A stretch of 64,000 nucleotides of DNA from Collimonas arenae (GCF_001584165.1 NZ_CP013233.1:4596620-4660619); one strand, 5' to 3'; counted from the stretch's first letter, positions 35,811 to 45,778 are shown. The notes: generated by a model from the sequence alone, not told the origin. Translations and numbers: made by a program.

Positions 35811-37397
35811 TTACTCATCGTCACGCCACGGAATGGTCCATTCCTCGCCGCGCACGGTGGTGATGTATTCCGGCCAGCGATAACGATGCGGCACCTTGAA
35901 ATCCTTCGGCAACAGTGGCGCCTGCCAGGTGCTGCCGCCGATGCCGCCGCCAGTGCGTTGCGTGAACTCATCCTTGGCGGCCTGTAGCAGCTGTGGCTGG
36001 GTGAACAGGTCGACCAGGGTCGCGCCGATGGTCTTGGCAGCGGACTGGATCATCGGATCGATGGTTTCGGCGATCCCGCCCAGCGCATTGGCCACCCAGT
36101 CCGGATAGACGAAACCGCGTGGCGCCGCCAGCATCGGCCGCGCCACGTACAGGCGCACGGTCGGGCAGTGCCAGGTGTAGTCGGTGTAATCGTCCGAGGT
36201 CAGGTATTTCTGCCAGGCCGGCATCTGCTTGCGCAGTTCGCGTTCGCAGTCTTCCGGGTCGATCAACTCCTCTGTCACCGCCAGGAAAGGCTTGTCCATC
36301 GGCTCGTGGCCGAGATTCTTCTGTATCTCGCGAGCGATGCCGATTGCCTTGTCGCCCCACTTGGGCGGCCCGGCCAGCACCATGTTGTCGTAGGTGGCGC
36401 GCGCCATCACATGGTTCGGCAAGCCGCCACGCGATTTGCTGACCCAGGTTTTCTTCCATTGGCAAAAGGTCGCTTTGGCGGCGGCTTCGGCGTTGTTGTC
36501 CATCACTTGGCTGATGATGTCGGCCTGCTCGATGGAATCGGTGCGCAGCATGAAATTGATTTGCGAGACATGCGGCGTCAGGTTGTCGGCAGTGGCCTGG
36601 CCGGCGCTCAGGATCGCTTCATTGAAACTCCACAATCCTGTGGCCGGCAGCATCGAGCGGCGCAGGCTTTCGTTGAGATTGTAGAACAGCACCAATGCAT
36701 CGCTGGCGCCAGGCGCCCGCGCCGCCAGGTGGTTTTGCGGAATCGGGCTGAACTTGTCGGCGGCGATCCAGTTTTCCGGATCCTCGCAAGTGAAGGTGTA
36801 GATATAGTTGTAGCCGACTCCACAGTGGGCGTCCCATACCGTGGTGTTGCATAGCGGCAGCATGTAGGTCGGGTGAAAGCTGACGGCGGCGTCGAGCGTG
36901 TCGTAATAACCCTTGGCGGCGTGGATCGGCTTCGAGGCGCGCAACTTTTCGGCCGGCTCACCAAATACCTTCAACGTGCCGTGGATGCCGAATTTCAGCA
37001 TCGCCTGCTGCGCCGCCAGCGCACCGCCAAGCGCGCTGATCCCGAGTGCAGAATGCGGATCGGTGTGGCCGGGCGCGTATTTGGATAAACCCTTGCGCGG
37101 CTCTTTCGTGGTCGACGCCGCCTGGCAATTGCCCGGCACCGCATCGTATTCGGCATAAGTGGCGATGGTGGGACCGTCGCCGTTCTTGAAGGTGGCGACA
37201 AAGGCAGTCGGCATGTCGCCGCTGCCGACTTCGACTTCAAACCCGCATTCGCGCAGCTTGGCAACATACCAGGCGCTGGATTTGTATTCGCGGAAAGCCG
37301 GCTCGGCGTAATGCCAGATGATCTGATGCCAGTCGGATAACTGCCGGGCGTTATCGCTCACCCAATCCAGTACGCTTTGTTTTGCTGCTGTAGTCAT
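35811..37397 (-). CDS. M20-family amidohydrolase (AbgB-like)
   Basis: A 528-residue cytoplasmic metallohydrolase related to aminobenzoyl-glutamate utilisation protein B and other M20D peptidases. The N-terminal catalytic part has HQIIWHYAEPAFREYKS (24-40) and YAEYDAVPGNCQA, then GHTDPHSALGISALGG. Metal ligands seen are His and Asp in that stretch and the Glu of the FGEPAEKLRASKP region. A central lid/dimerisation region (about 200-340) separates the two catalytic halves. The substrate is probably an N-acyl amino acid or peptide. Transcribed convergently with the ureohydrolase gene and divergently from a LysR gene. Confidence 0.85.
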   Translation of the reverse strand: MTTAAKQSVLDWVSDNARQLSDWHQIIWHYAEPAFREYKSSAWYVAKLRECGFEVEVGSGDMPTAFVATFKNGDGPTIATYAEYDAVPGNCQAASTTKEPRKGLSKYAPGHTDPHSALGISALGGALAAQQAMLKFGIHGTLKVFGEPAEKLRASKPIHAAKGYYDTLDAAVSFHPTYMLPLCNTTVWDAHCGVGYNYIYTFTCEDPENWIAADKFSPIPQNHLAARAPGASDALVLFYNLNESLRRSMLPATGLWSFNEAILSAGQATADNLTPHVSQINFMLRTDSIEQADIISQVMDNNAEAAAKATFCQWKKTWVSKSRGGLPNHVMARATYDNMVLAGPPKWGDKAIGIAREIQKNLGHEPMDKPFLAVTEELIDPEDCERELRKQMPAWQKYLTSDDYTDYTWHCPTVRLYVARPMLAAPRGFVYPDWVANALGGIAETIDPMIQSAAKTIGATLVDLFTQPQLLQAAKDEFTQRTGGGIGGSTWQAPLLPKDFKVPHRYRWPEYITTVRGEEWTIPWRDDE

Positions 37398-37521
37398 TGT
37401 CTTCTCCGGGATATGCTTCGCAAAATATTGATTCGCTGCGGATGCATCCTAATGAGGAACGGCGCCATGCCATAATTAACGGTCATCAGTTTTGTCGATA
37501 ACGGCGCCTCCGGCCTCCTCC

Positions 37522-38409
37522 ATGACTCTCGAAAACCTCCTGGTATTTGTCACCATTGCCGAATGCGGCAGCCTGTCAGCGGCGGCGCGCCGCCTGGGCA
37601 AAGCGCAATCGACCGTCAGCACCGCGCTGGCTAACCTGGAAGTGGATATGGACACGCGCCTGTTCGAGCGCGATTTGCACCATCTGGCGTTGACTGCGGA
37701 CGGCGCCGTCTTGCTGGGCTTTGCCCGTTCGACGCTGACCGCCGCCAACAACCTGGAGCGCAAGGCGCACAGCCTGAGCGCCGGTCATGGCCATCGTCTG
37801 CGGTTGGGGATCGACCAGGCGTTACCGGTGGCGCGCAGCCATGGTTTGTGTGCGGAGCTGGAACGGCGCTTCCCGCAGTTGCAACTGGAACTGTTCCGCC
37901 CGACCAGCATTGATGCTACCGACCTGATGCGGCGCGGCCTGCTGGATATCGCGATTGCCGTCACGGTTGATCCGATGCCGAGCGACTTCAATGCCAGCAC
38001 GCTCGGCCAGTTGCAATTCGTGCCAGTGGCGGCTGCTGCCCATCCTTTAAGCAGCTTGCCAATCGTCCACAACAGCGACCTGGCGCAGCATCGGCAATTG
38101 CTGGCGTCGAGCCGCGACGGCGGCGATGCCTCGGTTTTCGGCCGCTACAGCGAAATCACCTGGCGTATTGAAAGCCCGGAATTGCTGCTGGATTTGCTTA
38201 AACGGGGAATGGGCTGGGCCTTCTTGCCACTGCATGCGATGCAGGAAAACGGCGCGCTAGCCGATCTGAAAATATTGGCGCACGAGTACCGTGAGCCGGC
38301 TTTCCTGAAAAGCATAGACCTGATCTGGAGCAAGCAGGACCAGCAAAGCGAAGCTGCCCGCTGGCTGTGCAGCGACCTCGAATGGGCCCGTTCCGTGGTG
38401 CCGGCCTGA
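37522..38409 (+). CDS. LysR-family regulator next to the amidohydrolase
   Basis: A 295-residue LysR-type regulator with an N-terminal HTH (LENLLVFVTIAECGSLSAAARRLGKAQSTVSTALANLE) and an effector-binding domain at about 80-290. It is divergent from the amidohydrolase gene (124 bp gap) and is its likely regulator. I chose ATG 37522, which begins the HTH directly; a TTG at 37492 would add ten residues, and neither start has a clear Shine-Dalgarno sequence. The effector is unknown. Confidence 0.87.
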   Translation: MTLENLLVFVTIAECGSLSAAARRLGKAQSTVSTALANLEVDMDTRLFERDLHHLALTADGAVLLGFARSTLTAANNLERKAHSLSAGHGHRLRLGIDQALPVARSHGLCAELERRFPQLQLELFRPTSIDATDLMRRGLLDIAIAVTVDPMPSDFNASTLGQLQFVPVAAAAHPLSSLPIVHNSDLAQHRQLLASSRDGGDASVFGRYSEITWRIESPELLLDLLKRGMGWAFLPLHAMQENGALADLKILAHEYREPAFLKSIDLIWSKQDQQSEAARWLCSDLEWARSVVPA

Positions 38410-38458
38410 TTGCACTTTTGCGAAGAAGTGAGTGCTGTCACCCGGGATTAGCCACTAT

Positions 38459-39313
38459 TTATCGATATCTATTCTTGAACTCGCGCGGACTCACACCCTT
38501 GGCAGCGCGGAACTGGCGGTTGAAATGCGCCAGGTTGCGGTAACCCGCCTGCTGCGCAATCGCGCCAATTGACTTGTCGGTCTGGATCAATAACTGGCAG
38601 GCGCTGCCGATCCGCAGTTGCGCCAGGTAGGCGGTCACCGTCAATTGCGTATGCCGCTTGAAGAAGCGATGAAAGGCCCCGACCGACAGCGCCGCGCGCT
38701 CGGCCAGCAACTGCACCGGGATTTCCGTCTGGAAGTGTGCATGCATGTAATCGAGCACCCGCGCCATGCGCTGGCGTTGCGCATCCAGCGCGATCGGCGC
38801 CGAGGCAATCGACGCCAGCGGCTGCGCCTGCTCATCCTGGGCCAGCAGCAACAGCAGTTCCAGCAATAGCGGCAAACGCTGCGCCGGCGACAAATTCTCC
38901 ATCCGCAGCATCAGCGGCCTGACCGCTTCGGCGGCCGTGGCGGAAAACTGCAAACCCCGGTCGGCGCGCTTGCCCAATTGCAGCAGGCCCGCCAGTTCCG
39001 GCAGGCTGGTTTGCAGTTGCACCAGCCAGTCGCGCGAAAACCAGACCACCACCGCCAGCATCTGACGCGCCGGATCGATGCGCTCGCTGGCCGACCAGGT
39101 ATGCGGCAAGTTCGGCCCGAGCAAGATCAGATCGCCATCGGCAAAGTCGGCCAGATGGTCACCCACATAACGCTGCCCGCGCGCATTGACGGTCAAGGTC
39201 AGTTCGAACTCGGGATGGTAATGCCAGAGGAACGGCAACTCCGGCAACTCGCGCCACAGCAGTTGCCAGGAGTGCCCGGGAGACAGGGTGAGATGCTCGT
39301 ATTGCGGTCGCAT
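38459..39313 (-). CDS. AraC-family regulator with cupin sensor domain
   Basis: A 284-residue regulator. The N-terminal cupin-like domain (about 20-100) has the sugar/ligand-binding pattern FLWHYHPEFELTLT and GDHLADFADGDLILLGPNLPHTW. The C-terminal HTH_18 domain (about 185-284) contains two helix-turn-helix units ending KGVSPREFKNRYR. It is divergent from the PhyH-type dioxygenase gene at 39481 and probably regulates it (167 bp between starts). Confidence 0.9.
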   Translation of the reverse strand: MRPQYEHLTLSPGHSWQLLWRELPELPFLWHYHPEFELTLTVNARGQRYVGDHLADFADGDLILLGPNLPHTWSASERIDPARQMLAVVVWFSRDWLVQLQTSLPELAGLLQLGKRADRGLQFSATAAEAVRPLMLRMENLSPAQRLPLLLELLLLLAQDEQAQPLASIASAPIALDAQRQRMARVLDYMHAHFQTEIPVQLLAERAALSVGAFHRFFKRHTQLTVTAYLAQLRIGSACQLLIQTDKSIGAIAQQAGYRNLAHFNRQFRAAKGVSPREFKNRYR

Positions 39314-39480
39314 TCTGCTCTTTGAGAAGATTGATACATCAGAATAGTATCAATAAGCGGCATTTCCAGCGAAATCGGCATTCCGTTGCGGACTGAGAAT
39401 GGGGCAGAAGTTGCGCTACTGGGCTGTAACAGTCCACTTTATCCCCTGCCCTCACATCCAAAACGCATATGGAGATGCCC

Positions 39481-40437
39481 ATGAACCAGCCCTACGCCGT
39501 CGCCAAAAAATACCTCAGCAACCCGTCCGTGCTCTATCCTGAACAGGAGCAACTGCGCGATATCCGCAAAAAATTACCGCTACGGGTATTGTCGACGGCG
39601 GATTTTCGGCACTGGCAAACCAATGGCTATGTGATCGTCAAGCAGGCAATCCCGGCCGAACAGGTGCAACGCACCGTCGATTTCCTGTGGGAGTTCCAGG
39701 AAATGGATGCGCACGACCCGCAAACCTGGAACCGGGCGCAGTTGCGCGACCATGAAATGAAAGAGTTGAACGGCTCCGGCATGGTCGAGGCTTATCATCA
39801 TCAAACCTTTTGGGACAACCGCCAGACGCCGCGCGTCGTCGATGCCTTCGTCGATATCTGGGACCGCGAAGACCTGTGGGTCACCATCGACCGCGCCAAC
39901 CTGAACACACCGAACCAGGGTGCACGACGCTTCGGCGGCTTCATCCATTGGGACGCCGACACCACGCTGGAACCGTTGCCGGTCAACGTCCAGGGCGTGC
40001 TGGCACTCTCCGATACGACACCCGAAGGCGGCGGCTTTCAATGCATCCCTGAACTGTTCGAACACTTTGCCGAATGGCGCCGCAGCGCGCCCAAGAACCG
40101 CAACCCGTGGCGCCCGGACCTGGAATCGCTGCCGTGGCAACCGCGCTTCATTCCAATGCAGGCTGGCGATCTGCTGATCTTCAACAGCCTGCTGGCACAC
40201 GGCATCCGTCCGAACACATCGGCCGATCAGGTACGGCTGGCGCAGTACATCGCCTTTACGCCGGCACAGGAAGAAGTCGCCGAGCTGCGTGACTGGCGGC
40301 TGGCAAGCTGGCGCCAACGGACGCCGCCGGAAAGCTACGCCTTCCCTGGCGATCCACGCGAGTGGGAGAGGACCCGCTATCCGCTGGCGCAGTTGAGTGA
40401 GTTGGGAGAAAAGATTCTTGGCTTGAAACGCTGGTAA
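39481..40437 (+). CDS. phytanoyl-CoA dioxygenase (PhyH) family protein
   Basis: A 318-residue Fe(II)/2-oxoglutarate-dependent dioxygenase. The double-stranded beta-helix carries the metal triad His-x-Asp in FIHWDADT (about residue 157) and a distal His in LLAHGIRPN, followed by an Arg that can bind 2-oxoglutarate. Members hydroxylate lipids or small molecules; the substrate here is unknown. I chose ATG 39481 rather than ATG 39469 because GGAG at 39471-39474 is correctly placed for it. The AraC regulator is divergent. Confidence 0.88.
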   Translation: MNQPYAVAKKYLSNPSVLYPEQEQLRDIRKKLPLRVLSTADFRHWQTNGYVIVKQAIPAEQVQRTVDFLWEFQEMDAHDPQTWNRAQLRDHEMKELNGSGMVEAYHHQTFWDNRQTPRVVDAFVDIWDREDLWVTIDRANLNTPNQGARRFGGFIHWDADTTLEPLPVNVQGVLALSDTTPEGGGFQCIPELFEHFAEWRRSAPKNRNPWRPDLESLPWQPRFIPMQAGDLLIFNSLLAHGIRPNTSADQVRLAQYIAFTPAQEEVAELRDWRLASWRQRTPPESYAFPGDPREWERTRYPLAQLSELGEKILGLKRW

Positions 40438-40482
40438 ACGGTAGTCTGAAACCAACCGACTGAGCGTCCCCGGCTCGGTGCC

Positions 40483-40514
40483 CCCATCATTTCCGCGAAC
40501 GTGGGAATGATGGG
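40483..40514. repeat. REP-like single palindrome
   Basis: CCCATCATTTCCGCGAACG and its mirror GGGAATGATGGG form one palindromic unit of the same family as the paired copies. It lies between the PhyH gene and the convergent MFS gene. Confidence 0.8.
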
Positions 40515-40526
40515 TTCGTAGTGAAG

Positions 40527-41699
40527 TTACTCGCTCGGCGTCATCGCCAAGCCGCTATTGCGTTCGATCGACGCCGACCACAATGTCAGGCCCAGCGCCA
40601 GCACCACCAGCAGCACACCGACGTAAGGCAGCGTGGTCAGTTGGAAACCGGCGCTGATTGCCATGCCGCCGAACCAGGCGCCACTGGCGTTGCCGAGATT
40701 GAAGGCGCCCTGGTTCAAGGTCGAAGCCAGGTTAGGCGCGGCGCTGGCGCGCTCCACCACCAGCATCTGCAACGGCGGTACGATGGCAAACGCCAGCACG
40801 CCCCAGATGAAAATCGTGATCACTGCCGGCAACGGCGCGCGCATGGTCAACGTAAATACCGTCAGGATCACCGCCAGCGCTACCAGGAAAGCGATCAGCG
40901 ACGGCAGCAAGCGCCAGTCGGCCAGCTTGCCGCCGAGCGCGCTGCCGACCGTCAGGCCGAGGCCGAACACCAGCAGCACCAATGTCACCGAGTGCGGCGT
41001 CAAACCGGTGACATCTTCCAGGATCGGCGTGATGTAGGTAAATACGGCAAACAGACTGGCCGACGCCAGCGCGCTGATCGCCAGCACCATCACCACCTGC
41101 TTGTCCTTGAGCACGGCAAATTCCTGCAACAGGCTGGTCTTCTGCATCTCGATTTTCTTCGGCAGCCACAACGCCAGCGCGATCGCCGCCAGCACGCCGA
41201 TGACCGTCACCGCCCAGAACGTCGAACGCCAGCCCAGTTGCTGCCCGAGCGCGGTGCCAAACGGTACGCCCAGCACGTTGGCCAGGGTCAGGCCGGCAAA
41301 CATCAGCGCAATCGCCTGCGCGCGCCGGTTCGGCGCCACCAGTCCGGCCGCCACCACCGAGCCGATGCCGAAGAAAGCGCCATGGCAAAACGCCGTCACC
41401 ACCCGCGCCACCATCAGCACTGCATAATTCGGCGACAACGCACACATCACGTTGCCGATAATGAACAAGCCGATCAGGCTCAGCAACGCCAGCCGGCGCG
41501 GCATGTTGGCCGTCGCGATGGCAACGATCGGCGCGCCGATGGTCACCCCCAGCGCATAACCAGTCACCAGCATCCCCGCCGCCGGAATCGTCACCCCCAG
41601 ATCACGCGCCACATCGGGCAGCAAACCCATGATGACGAACTCGGTTGTGCCGATGCCGAAAGCGGCAACAGCAAGGGCTAGTAGTGGCAAAGACAACAT
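40527..41699 (-). CDS. MFS sugar/drug exporter (AraJ/YdhP-like)
   Basis: A 390-residue inner-membrane exporter of the 12-helix DHA1 family, close to AraJ, YdhP and NepI by character. Motifs include AAFGIGTTEFVIMGLLPDVA in helix 1 and the conserved RLALLSLIGLF and GATFGIG-type helix 5 region (CHGAFFGIGSVVAAG). The C-terminal half keeps the usual six helices. I chose ATG 41699 (MLSLPLLALA), because the 21 upstream residues in frame are hydrophilic and not conserved. The substrate is unknown. Confidence 0.88.
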   Translation of the reverse strand: MLSLPLLALAVAAFGIGTTEFVIMGLLPDVARDLGVTIPAAGMLVTGYALGVTIGAPIVAIATANMPRRLALLSLIGLFIIGNVMCALSPNYAVLMVARVVTAFCHGAFFGIGSVVAAGLVAPNRRAQAIALMFAGLTLANVLGVPFGTALGQQLGWRSTFWAVTVIGVLAAIALALWLPKKIEMQKTSLLQEFAVLKDKQVVMVLAISALASASLFAVFTYITPILEDVTGLTPHSVTLVLLVFGLGLTVGSALGGKLADWRLLPSLIAFLVALAVILTVFTLTMRAPLPAVITIFIWGVLAFAIVPPLQMLVVERASAAPNLASTLNQGAFNLGNASGAWFGGMAISAGFQLTTLPYVGVLLVVLALGLTLWSASIERNSGLAMTPSE

Positions 41700-42010
41700 G
41701 ATGGCATCCGGAAATGGAACCGCCGGAATAGCTTGAACGGCGTGGCGGTTTGAGGCGCGCACCTGAGGATGGTGCGTGGCAACATTATATCAACCGGTGT
41801 TATTTTTTGTTAGCGCTACCAGAATTCGCCTAAAAAATGGCGGTAGTGAAGGCTAAAGTGTTGGATTTCTGCGATAAAACTCCCAGCTGCCAGCCCTCAC
41901 AGCAAGCGGCTCAAACGCCATACGCCACCACCCCACAACGTCAATGAAACGCCCCGGCTGTCTCTCACGACAGGCCGGGCGCGTCAAAGGCTCCGAAGTC
42001 AACCGCTATC
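41700..42010. other. 311-bp gap downstream of gabD and upstream of the MFS gene
   Basis: Carries the promoter of the minus-strand MFS gene and the end of the GABA operon, including a GC hairpin at 41951-41980. No gene is seen. Confidence 0.5.
41951..41980 (-). terminator. possible terminator hairpin after gabD
   Basis: GCCCCGGCTGTC pairs with GACAGGCCGGGC with one bulge. No T run follows on the minus strand, so it may be a rho-dependent or 3'-stabilising hairpin. Confidence 0.4.
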
Positions 42011-43465
42011 TCAGATTCCGCCCATGCACAGATATTTGATGACCTGGTAGTCCTCAATCCCGTACTTCGAACCTTCGCGACCCAGGCCGGATTGCTTGAC
42101 GCCGCCGAATGGTGCGACTTCGTTCGAGATCAGGCCGGTGTTGATGCCGACCATGCCGCTTTCCAGGCCTTCCGCGACGCGCCAGATACGGCCGATATCG
42201 CGCGAGTAGAAATAGCTGGCGAGGCCGAATTCGGTGTCGTTGGCCAGTGCGATCGCCTCGTCGTCGGTCTTGAAGCGGAACAACGGCGCCATCGGGCCGA
42301 AGGTTTCTTCGCGCGCCACCAGCATGTCGGATGTGACGTCAGCCAGCACGGTCGGCTCGAAGAAGCTGTGTCCGAGTGCATGGCGCTTGCCGCCGACGAG
42401 GATCCGCGCGCCTTTTGAAACGGCGTCGGCGATGTGCTGTTCGACCTTGGCAACGGCTTTATCGTCGATCAGCGGGCCTTGCGTGACGCCTTCCTGCTGG
42501 CCGTTGCCGACCTTGAGCTTGGCCACCGCGGCCACCAGCTTTGCGGCGAAGGCGTCGTAGATGCCGTCCTGCACGTATAGGCGGTTGGCGCACACGCAAG
42601 TTTGCCCGGCATTGCGATATTTGGAAGCCATCGCGCCTTCAACGGCTGCGTCCAGATCGGCGTCGTCGAACACGATGAACGGCGCATTGCCGCCCAGTTC
42701 CAGCGATAATTTCTTGATGGTCGGCGCGCACTGCTCCATCAGCAATCGGCCGACGCCGGTCGAGCCGGTGAAGGTCAGCTTGCGCACGATCGGATTGCTG
42801 GTCATTTCCGCGCCGATTTCACGCGCCGAACCGGTCACTACGCTGAACACGCCGGCCGGAATGCCGGCACGTTCTGCCAGCACCGCCAGCGCCAGTGCCG
42901 AGAACGGCGTCGATTCGGCCGGCTTGAGCACCATGCTGCAGCCGGCGGCAAGTGCCGGGCCGGCTTTGCGGGTGATCATCGCAGCGGGGAAATTCCACGG
43001 CGTAATCGCAGCGCAGACACCGATCGATTCCTTGATCACGACGATGCGCGAGTTCGGCGACGGCGACGGAATCGTATCGCCGCCGGCACGCTTGCCCTCT
43101 TCAGCAAACCATTCGATGAACGAGGCCGCATAGGCGATCTCGCCTTTGGCTTCGGCCAGCGGCTTGCCTTGTTCGACCGTCATGATCAGTCCCAGGTCAT
43201 CGACATTGGCCAGCATCAGGTCATTCCATTTGCGCAGGATGATGCTGCGTTCCTTGGCGGTCTTGCGGCGCCACTGGCGCCAGGCGTCGTTGGCTGCGGA
43301 AATCGCGCGCTTGGTTTCGGCCGCACCCATCAACGGCACGCTACCGATGGTTTCGCCGGTGGCGGGATTGGTCACCGCATGGGTCTTGCCACTGTCGGCG
43401 TTGCACCACTCGCCGTTGATATAGGCTTGCTGGCGAAACAATGAAGGATCTTTTAATTGGATCAT
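42011..43465 (-). CDS. gabD: NADP-dependent succinate-semialdehyde dehydrogenase
   Basis: Oxidises succinate semialdehyde to succinate, the second step of GABA breakdown. A protein of 484 residues in the ALDH superfamily. The catalytic Glu is in LELGGNAPFIV and the catalytic Cys in NAGQTCVCANR. The Rossmann region includes PWNFPAAMITRKAGPALAAGC and FTGSTGVGRLL. ATG 43465 has the ribosome site CAGGAG (spacing eight). It is the last gene of the gabT-ABC-gabD cluster, 83 bp after the permease gene, so it is probably in the same transcript. Confidence 0.95.
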   Translation of the reverse strand: MIQLKDPSLFRQQAYINGEWCNADSGKTHAVTNPATGETIGSVPLMGAAETKRAISAANDAWRQWRRKTAKERSIILRKWNDLMLANVDDLGLIMTVEQGKPLAEAKGEIAYAASFIEWFAEEGKRAGGDTIPSPSPNSRIVVIKESIGVCAAITPWNFPAAMITRKAGPALAAGCSMVLKPAESTPFSALALAVLAERAGIPAGVFSVVTGSAREIGAEMTSNPIVRKLTFTGSTGVGRLLMEQCAPTIKKLSLELGGNAPFIVFDDADLDAAVEGAMASKYRNAGQTCVCANRLYVQDGIYDAFAAKLVAAVAKLKVGNGQQEGVTQGPLIDDKAVAKVEQHIADAVSKGARILVGGKRHALGHSFFEPTVLADVTSDMLVAREETFGPMAPLFRFKTDDEAIALANDTEFGLASYFYSRDIGRIWRVAEGLESGMVGINTGLISNEVAPFGGVKQSGLGREGSKYGIEDYQVIKYLCMGGI

Positions 43466-43548
43466 GGATAACTCCTGTAGGGGCATTGATGCCGCGCATA
43501 CAGCGAGATGCAATATGCGCGGCGAAAACGGTAGCCGGTAAATCCAGC

Positions 43549-44382
43549 CTAGATCTTGGCGAGCGCCTTGTTGCGACCGCGTATCCACTCCAGCACCAGC
43601 AGCAAACAGGTCGAAAATACGATCAGGATGGTGGCCAGCGCAGCGATGGTCGGGCTGATGTTTTCCTTGATGCCTGTAAACATCTGGCGCGGCAACGTGG
43701 CTTGGCCGGGACCGGCAACAAACAAGGTTACCACCACATCGTCAAACGAGGTGGCGAAGGCGAATAGTGCTCCGGAAATCAAACCCGGCGCAATCACCGG
43801 CAAAGTGATCCGGAAAAATGTCGAGAGTGGATTGGCGCCGAGGCTGAGGCTGGCCCGCACCAGATTCTGGTTGAAGCCCTGCAGCGTCGCCAGCACGGTA
43901 GTCACCACAAACGGCGCACCAAGCGCGGCGTGCGCCAGGATAAGGCCGGTATAACTATCGGACAAGCCGATCTGCGCGAAGAACAGATAGACGCCGACCC
44001 CGACCACCACCACCGGCACCACCATCGGCGAGATCAACACCGCCATCAACAAACCTTTGCCACGGAAATCGGCCTTGTTCAAACCGACGGCAGCCAGCGT
44101 ACCGAGAATGGTTGCCAGCACCGTCGCCAACGGCGCCACGATAAAACTGTTCTTGGCGGCGCTGATCCATTCTTCCGATTGCACCAGGTTCTGGTACCAG
44201 CGCAACGAGAAGCCCTGGATCGGATACACGAGGAAGGTACTGTCGCTGAATGACAGTGGAATGATGACCAGGATCGGCAACAGCAGGAACACCAGCACCA
44301 GCAAATTGAAGCCGCGCGAAACAAAGAACCAGACGCGTTCGATCAACGAAACATAGGGAGGAAATTGCGGAAACAGTTTCAT
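43549..44382 (-). CDS. ABC transporter permease, PotC-type
   Basis: A 277-residue inner-membrane permease with six hydrophobic segments and the EAA loop (RASLSLGANPLSTFFRITLPVIAPGL, about residues 184-209) that docks the ATPase. It belongs to the spermidine/putrescine (PotC/YdcV) permease group. The gene starts four bases after the PotB-type gene ends. Probably imports GABA or a polyamine-derived compound; inference from the gab context. Confidence 0.9.
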   Translation of the reverse strand: MKLFPQFPPYVSLIERVWFFVSRGFNLLVLVFLLLPILVIIPLSFSDSTFLVYPIQGFSLRWYQNLVQSEEWISAAKNSFIVAPLATVLATILGTLAAVGLNKADFRGKGLLMAVLISPMVVPVVVVGVGVYLFFAQIGLSDSYTGLILAHAALGAPFVVTTVLATLQGFNQNLVRASLSLGANPLSTFFRITLPVIAPGLISGALFAFATSFDDVVVTLFVAGPGQATLPRQMFTGIKENISPTIAALATILIVFSTCLLLVLEWIRGRNKALAKI

Positions 44383-44386
44383 TTTC

Positions 44387-45682
44387 TTATCCCATCGCTA
44401 CATCATTTTTGGTAAAGCGGCGATATACACCGTACAACACAAGCGTTGCGGCAAACAGCAGAGCGCCGAGTGCGCAAGCCATGCCCCAGTTGATGGTGAC
44501 ATTGGTGAAATAGGCGATGTAATAGCTGACCATCTGCTCATTCGGTCCGCCCAGCAACGCCGGCGTGATGTAATAGCCGACCGCCAAAATGAACACCAGC
44601 AAAGCGCCGGCGCCGATGCCCGGATAGGTCTGCGGCACGTACACGCGCCAGAACGCAGCGAACGGATGGCTGCCGAGCGAGACCGCGGCGCGCAGATAGG
44701 TTGGCGGAATCGATTTCATCACGCTATACAGCGGCAGGATCATGAACGGCAGCAGGATATGCGTCATCGCGATATAGACGCCGACGCGGTTGAATAGCAG
44801 CTCCAGCGGCGCCTGGGTCAGGCCGGTCGCCATCAGCGCCTTGTTGACCAGCCCTTCGGATTGCAGCAGCACGATCCACGCTGCGACCCGCACCAGGATC
44901 GAGGTCCAGAATGGAATCAGCACCAGGATCATGAACAGGTTGGCGCGCCGTTCCGACATGGTCGACAGCCAGTACGCCAGCGGATAACCTATCACCAGGC
45001 AAGCCAGGGTAGCAACCAGGCCCATCCAGAATGTGCGGCCAAAAATCTTTTGATATACCGATGCGTCAGGATCGGCTTTTTCAATGTGTCCGAACGCGTC
45101 CTGTTTCAGATCGAGCGCGGCCAGCAGATAGTATGGGGAATACGGCGCGCCGTTCTTGGCGATCACTTGCCAGTACGGCAGTTGACCCCACTGGTCATCG
45201 ATATCGATCAGCGCCTGCTTCACCTGCGTGGGCGGCAGCGGCTTTCCATCGGCATCCAGCAGCGGCAGTGCACGCGCGGTTTTCATGATGATCGAACGAG
45301 CACCGGAAATTTCAGAATTCAGGCGACGCGCCAACGAACCGGCGGAACTGTCCTCCCTGGCTTGCAGCAAATCGGTCGCCAGGCCCACGAACGCGGCATC
45401 AGGTGGACTGCTCTTGCGGTCCCAATCGGCCAGTGCGGCGACGGTGTGCGGCAATGTCGTCGCGATTTCCGGGTTTTCCACGGCGCGCTTGAGCAGCATT
45501 GCAATCGGCACCAGGAAAGTCAGCAATAGGAAAATCGCCAACGGCGCGATCAGGGCCAGCGCTGCGGCGCGCTTACGGAATTGTGCCTGGCGCAACTCAC
45601 GCTTAAGTTGCGAATTCTGCGGCGCTGCGGGTGGCGCCGTCATCGCAGGACTGATGCCGGCGGCAGATGCAATGGAAGTCAT
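44387..45682 (-). CDS. ABC transporter permease, PotB-type with long periplasmic insertion
   Basis: A 431-residue permease. It has a 37-residue cytoplasmic tail, TM1 at about 39-63, then about 150 mostly polar residues (65-215) before TM2 at about 219-239, where ordinary PotB proteins (about 275-285 residues) have a short loop. The rest has the standard helices and EAA loop (RAAVSLGSHPFAAFWRVYVPQTYPGI). The insertion presumably lies in the periplasm and may contact the binding protein. Operon with the SBP (96 bp upstream) and the PotC-type permease (four bases downstream). Confidence 0.9.
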   Translation of the reverse strand: MTSIASAAGISPAMTAPPAAPQNSQLKRELRQAQFRKRAAALALIAPLAIFLLLTFLVPIAMLLKRAVENPEIATTLPHTVAALADWDRKSSPPDAAFVGLATDLLQAREDSSAGSLARRLNSEISGARSIIMKTARALPLLDADGKPLPPTQVKQALIDIDDQWGQLPYWQVIAKNGAPYSPYYLLAALDLKQDAFGHIEKADPDASVYQKIFGRTFWMGLVATLACLVIGYPLAYWLSTMSERRANLFMILVLIPFWTSILVRVAAWIVLLQSEGLVNKALMATGLTQAPLELLFNRVGVYIAMTHILLPFMILPLYSVMKSIPPTYLRAAVSLGSHPFAAFWRVYVPQTYPGIGAGALLVFILAVGYYITPALLGGPNEQMVSYYIAYFTNVTINWGMACALGALLFAATLVLYGVYRRFTKNDVAMG

Positions 45683-45778
45683 AGTGATCCGGGAGTTACT
45701 TAAATTGTGAGTCGCAAGAAACTACCGCAAGCCGGCGGGATACAATCCCGAAAGCCGGCCTGCGGCGACACCTACTTG

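Noticed and set aside
40521..41681. Long open frame (386 codons) on the plus strand opposite the MFS exporter gene
   Set aside because: It is an antisense shadow of a clearly conserved gene. Its product is low-complexity (Gln/Arg/His) with no family resemblance.
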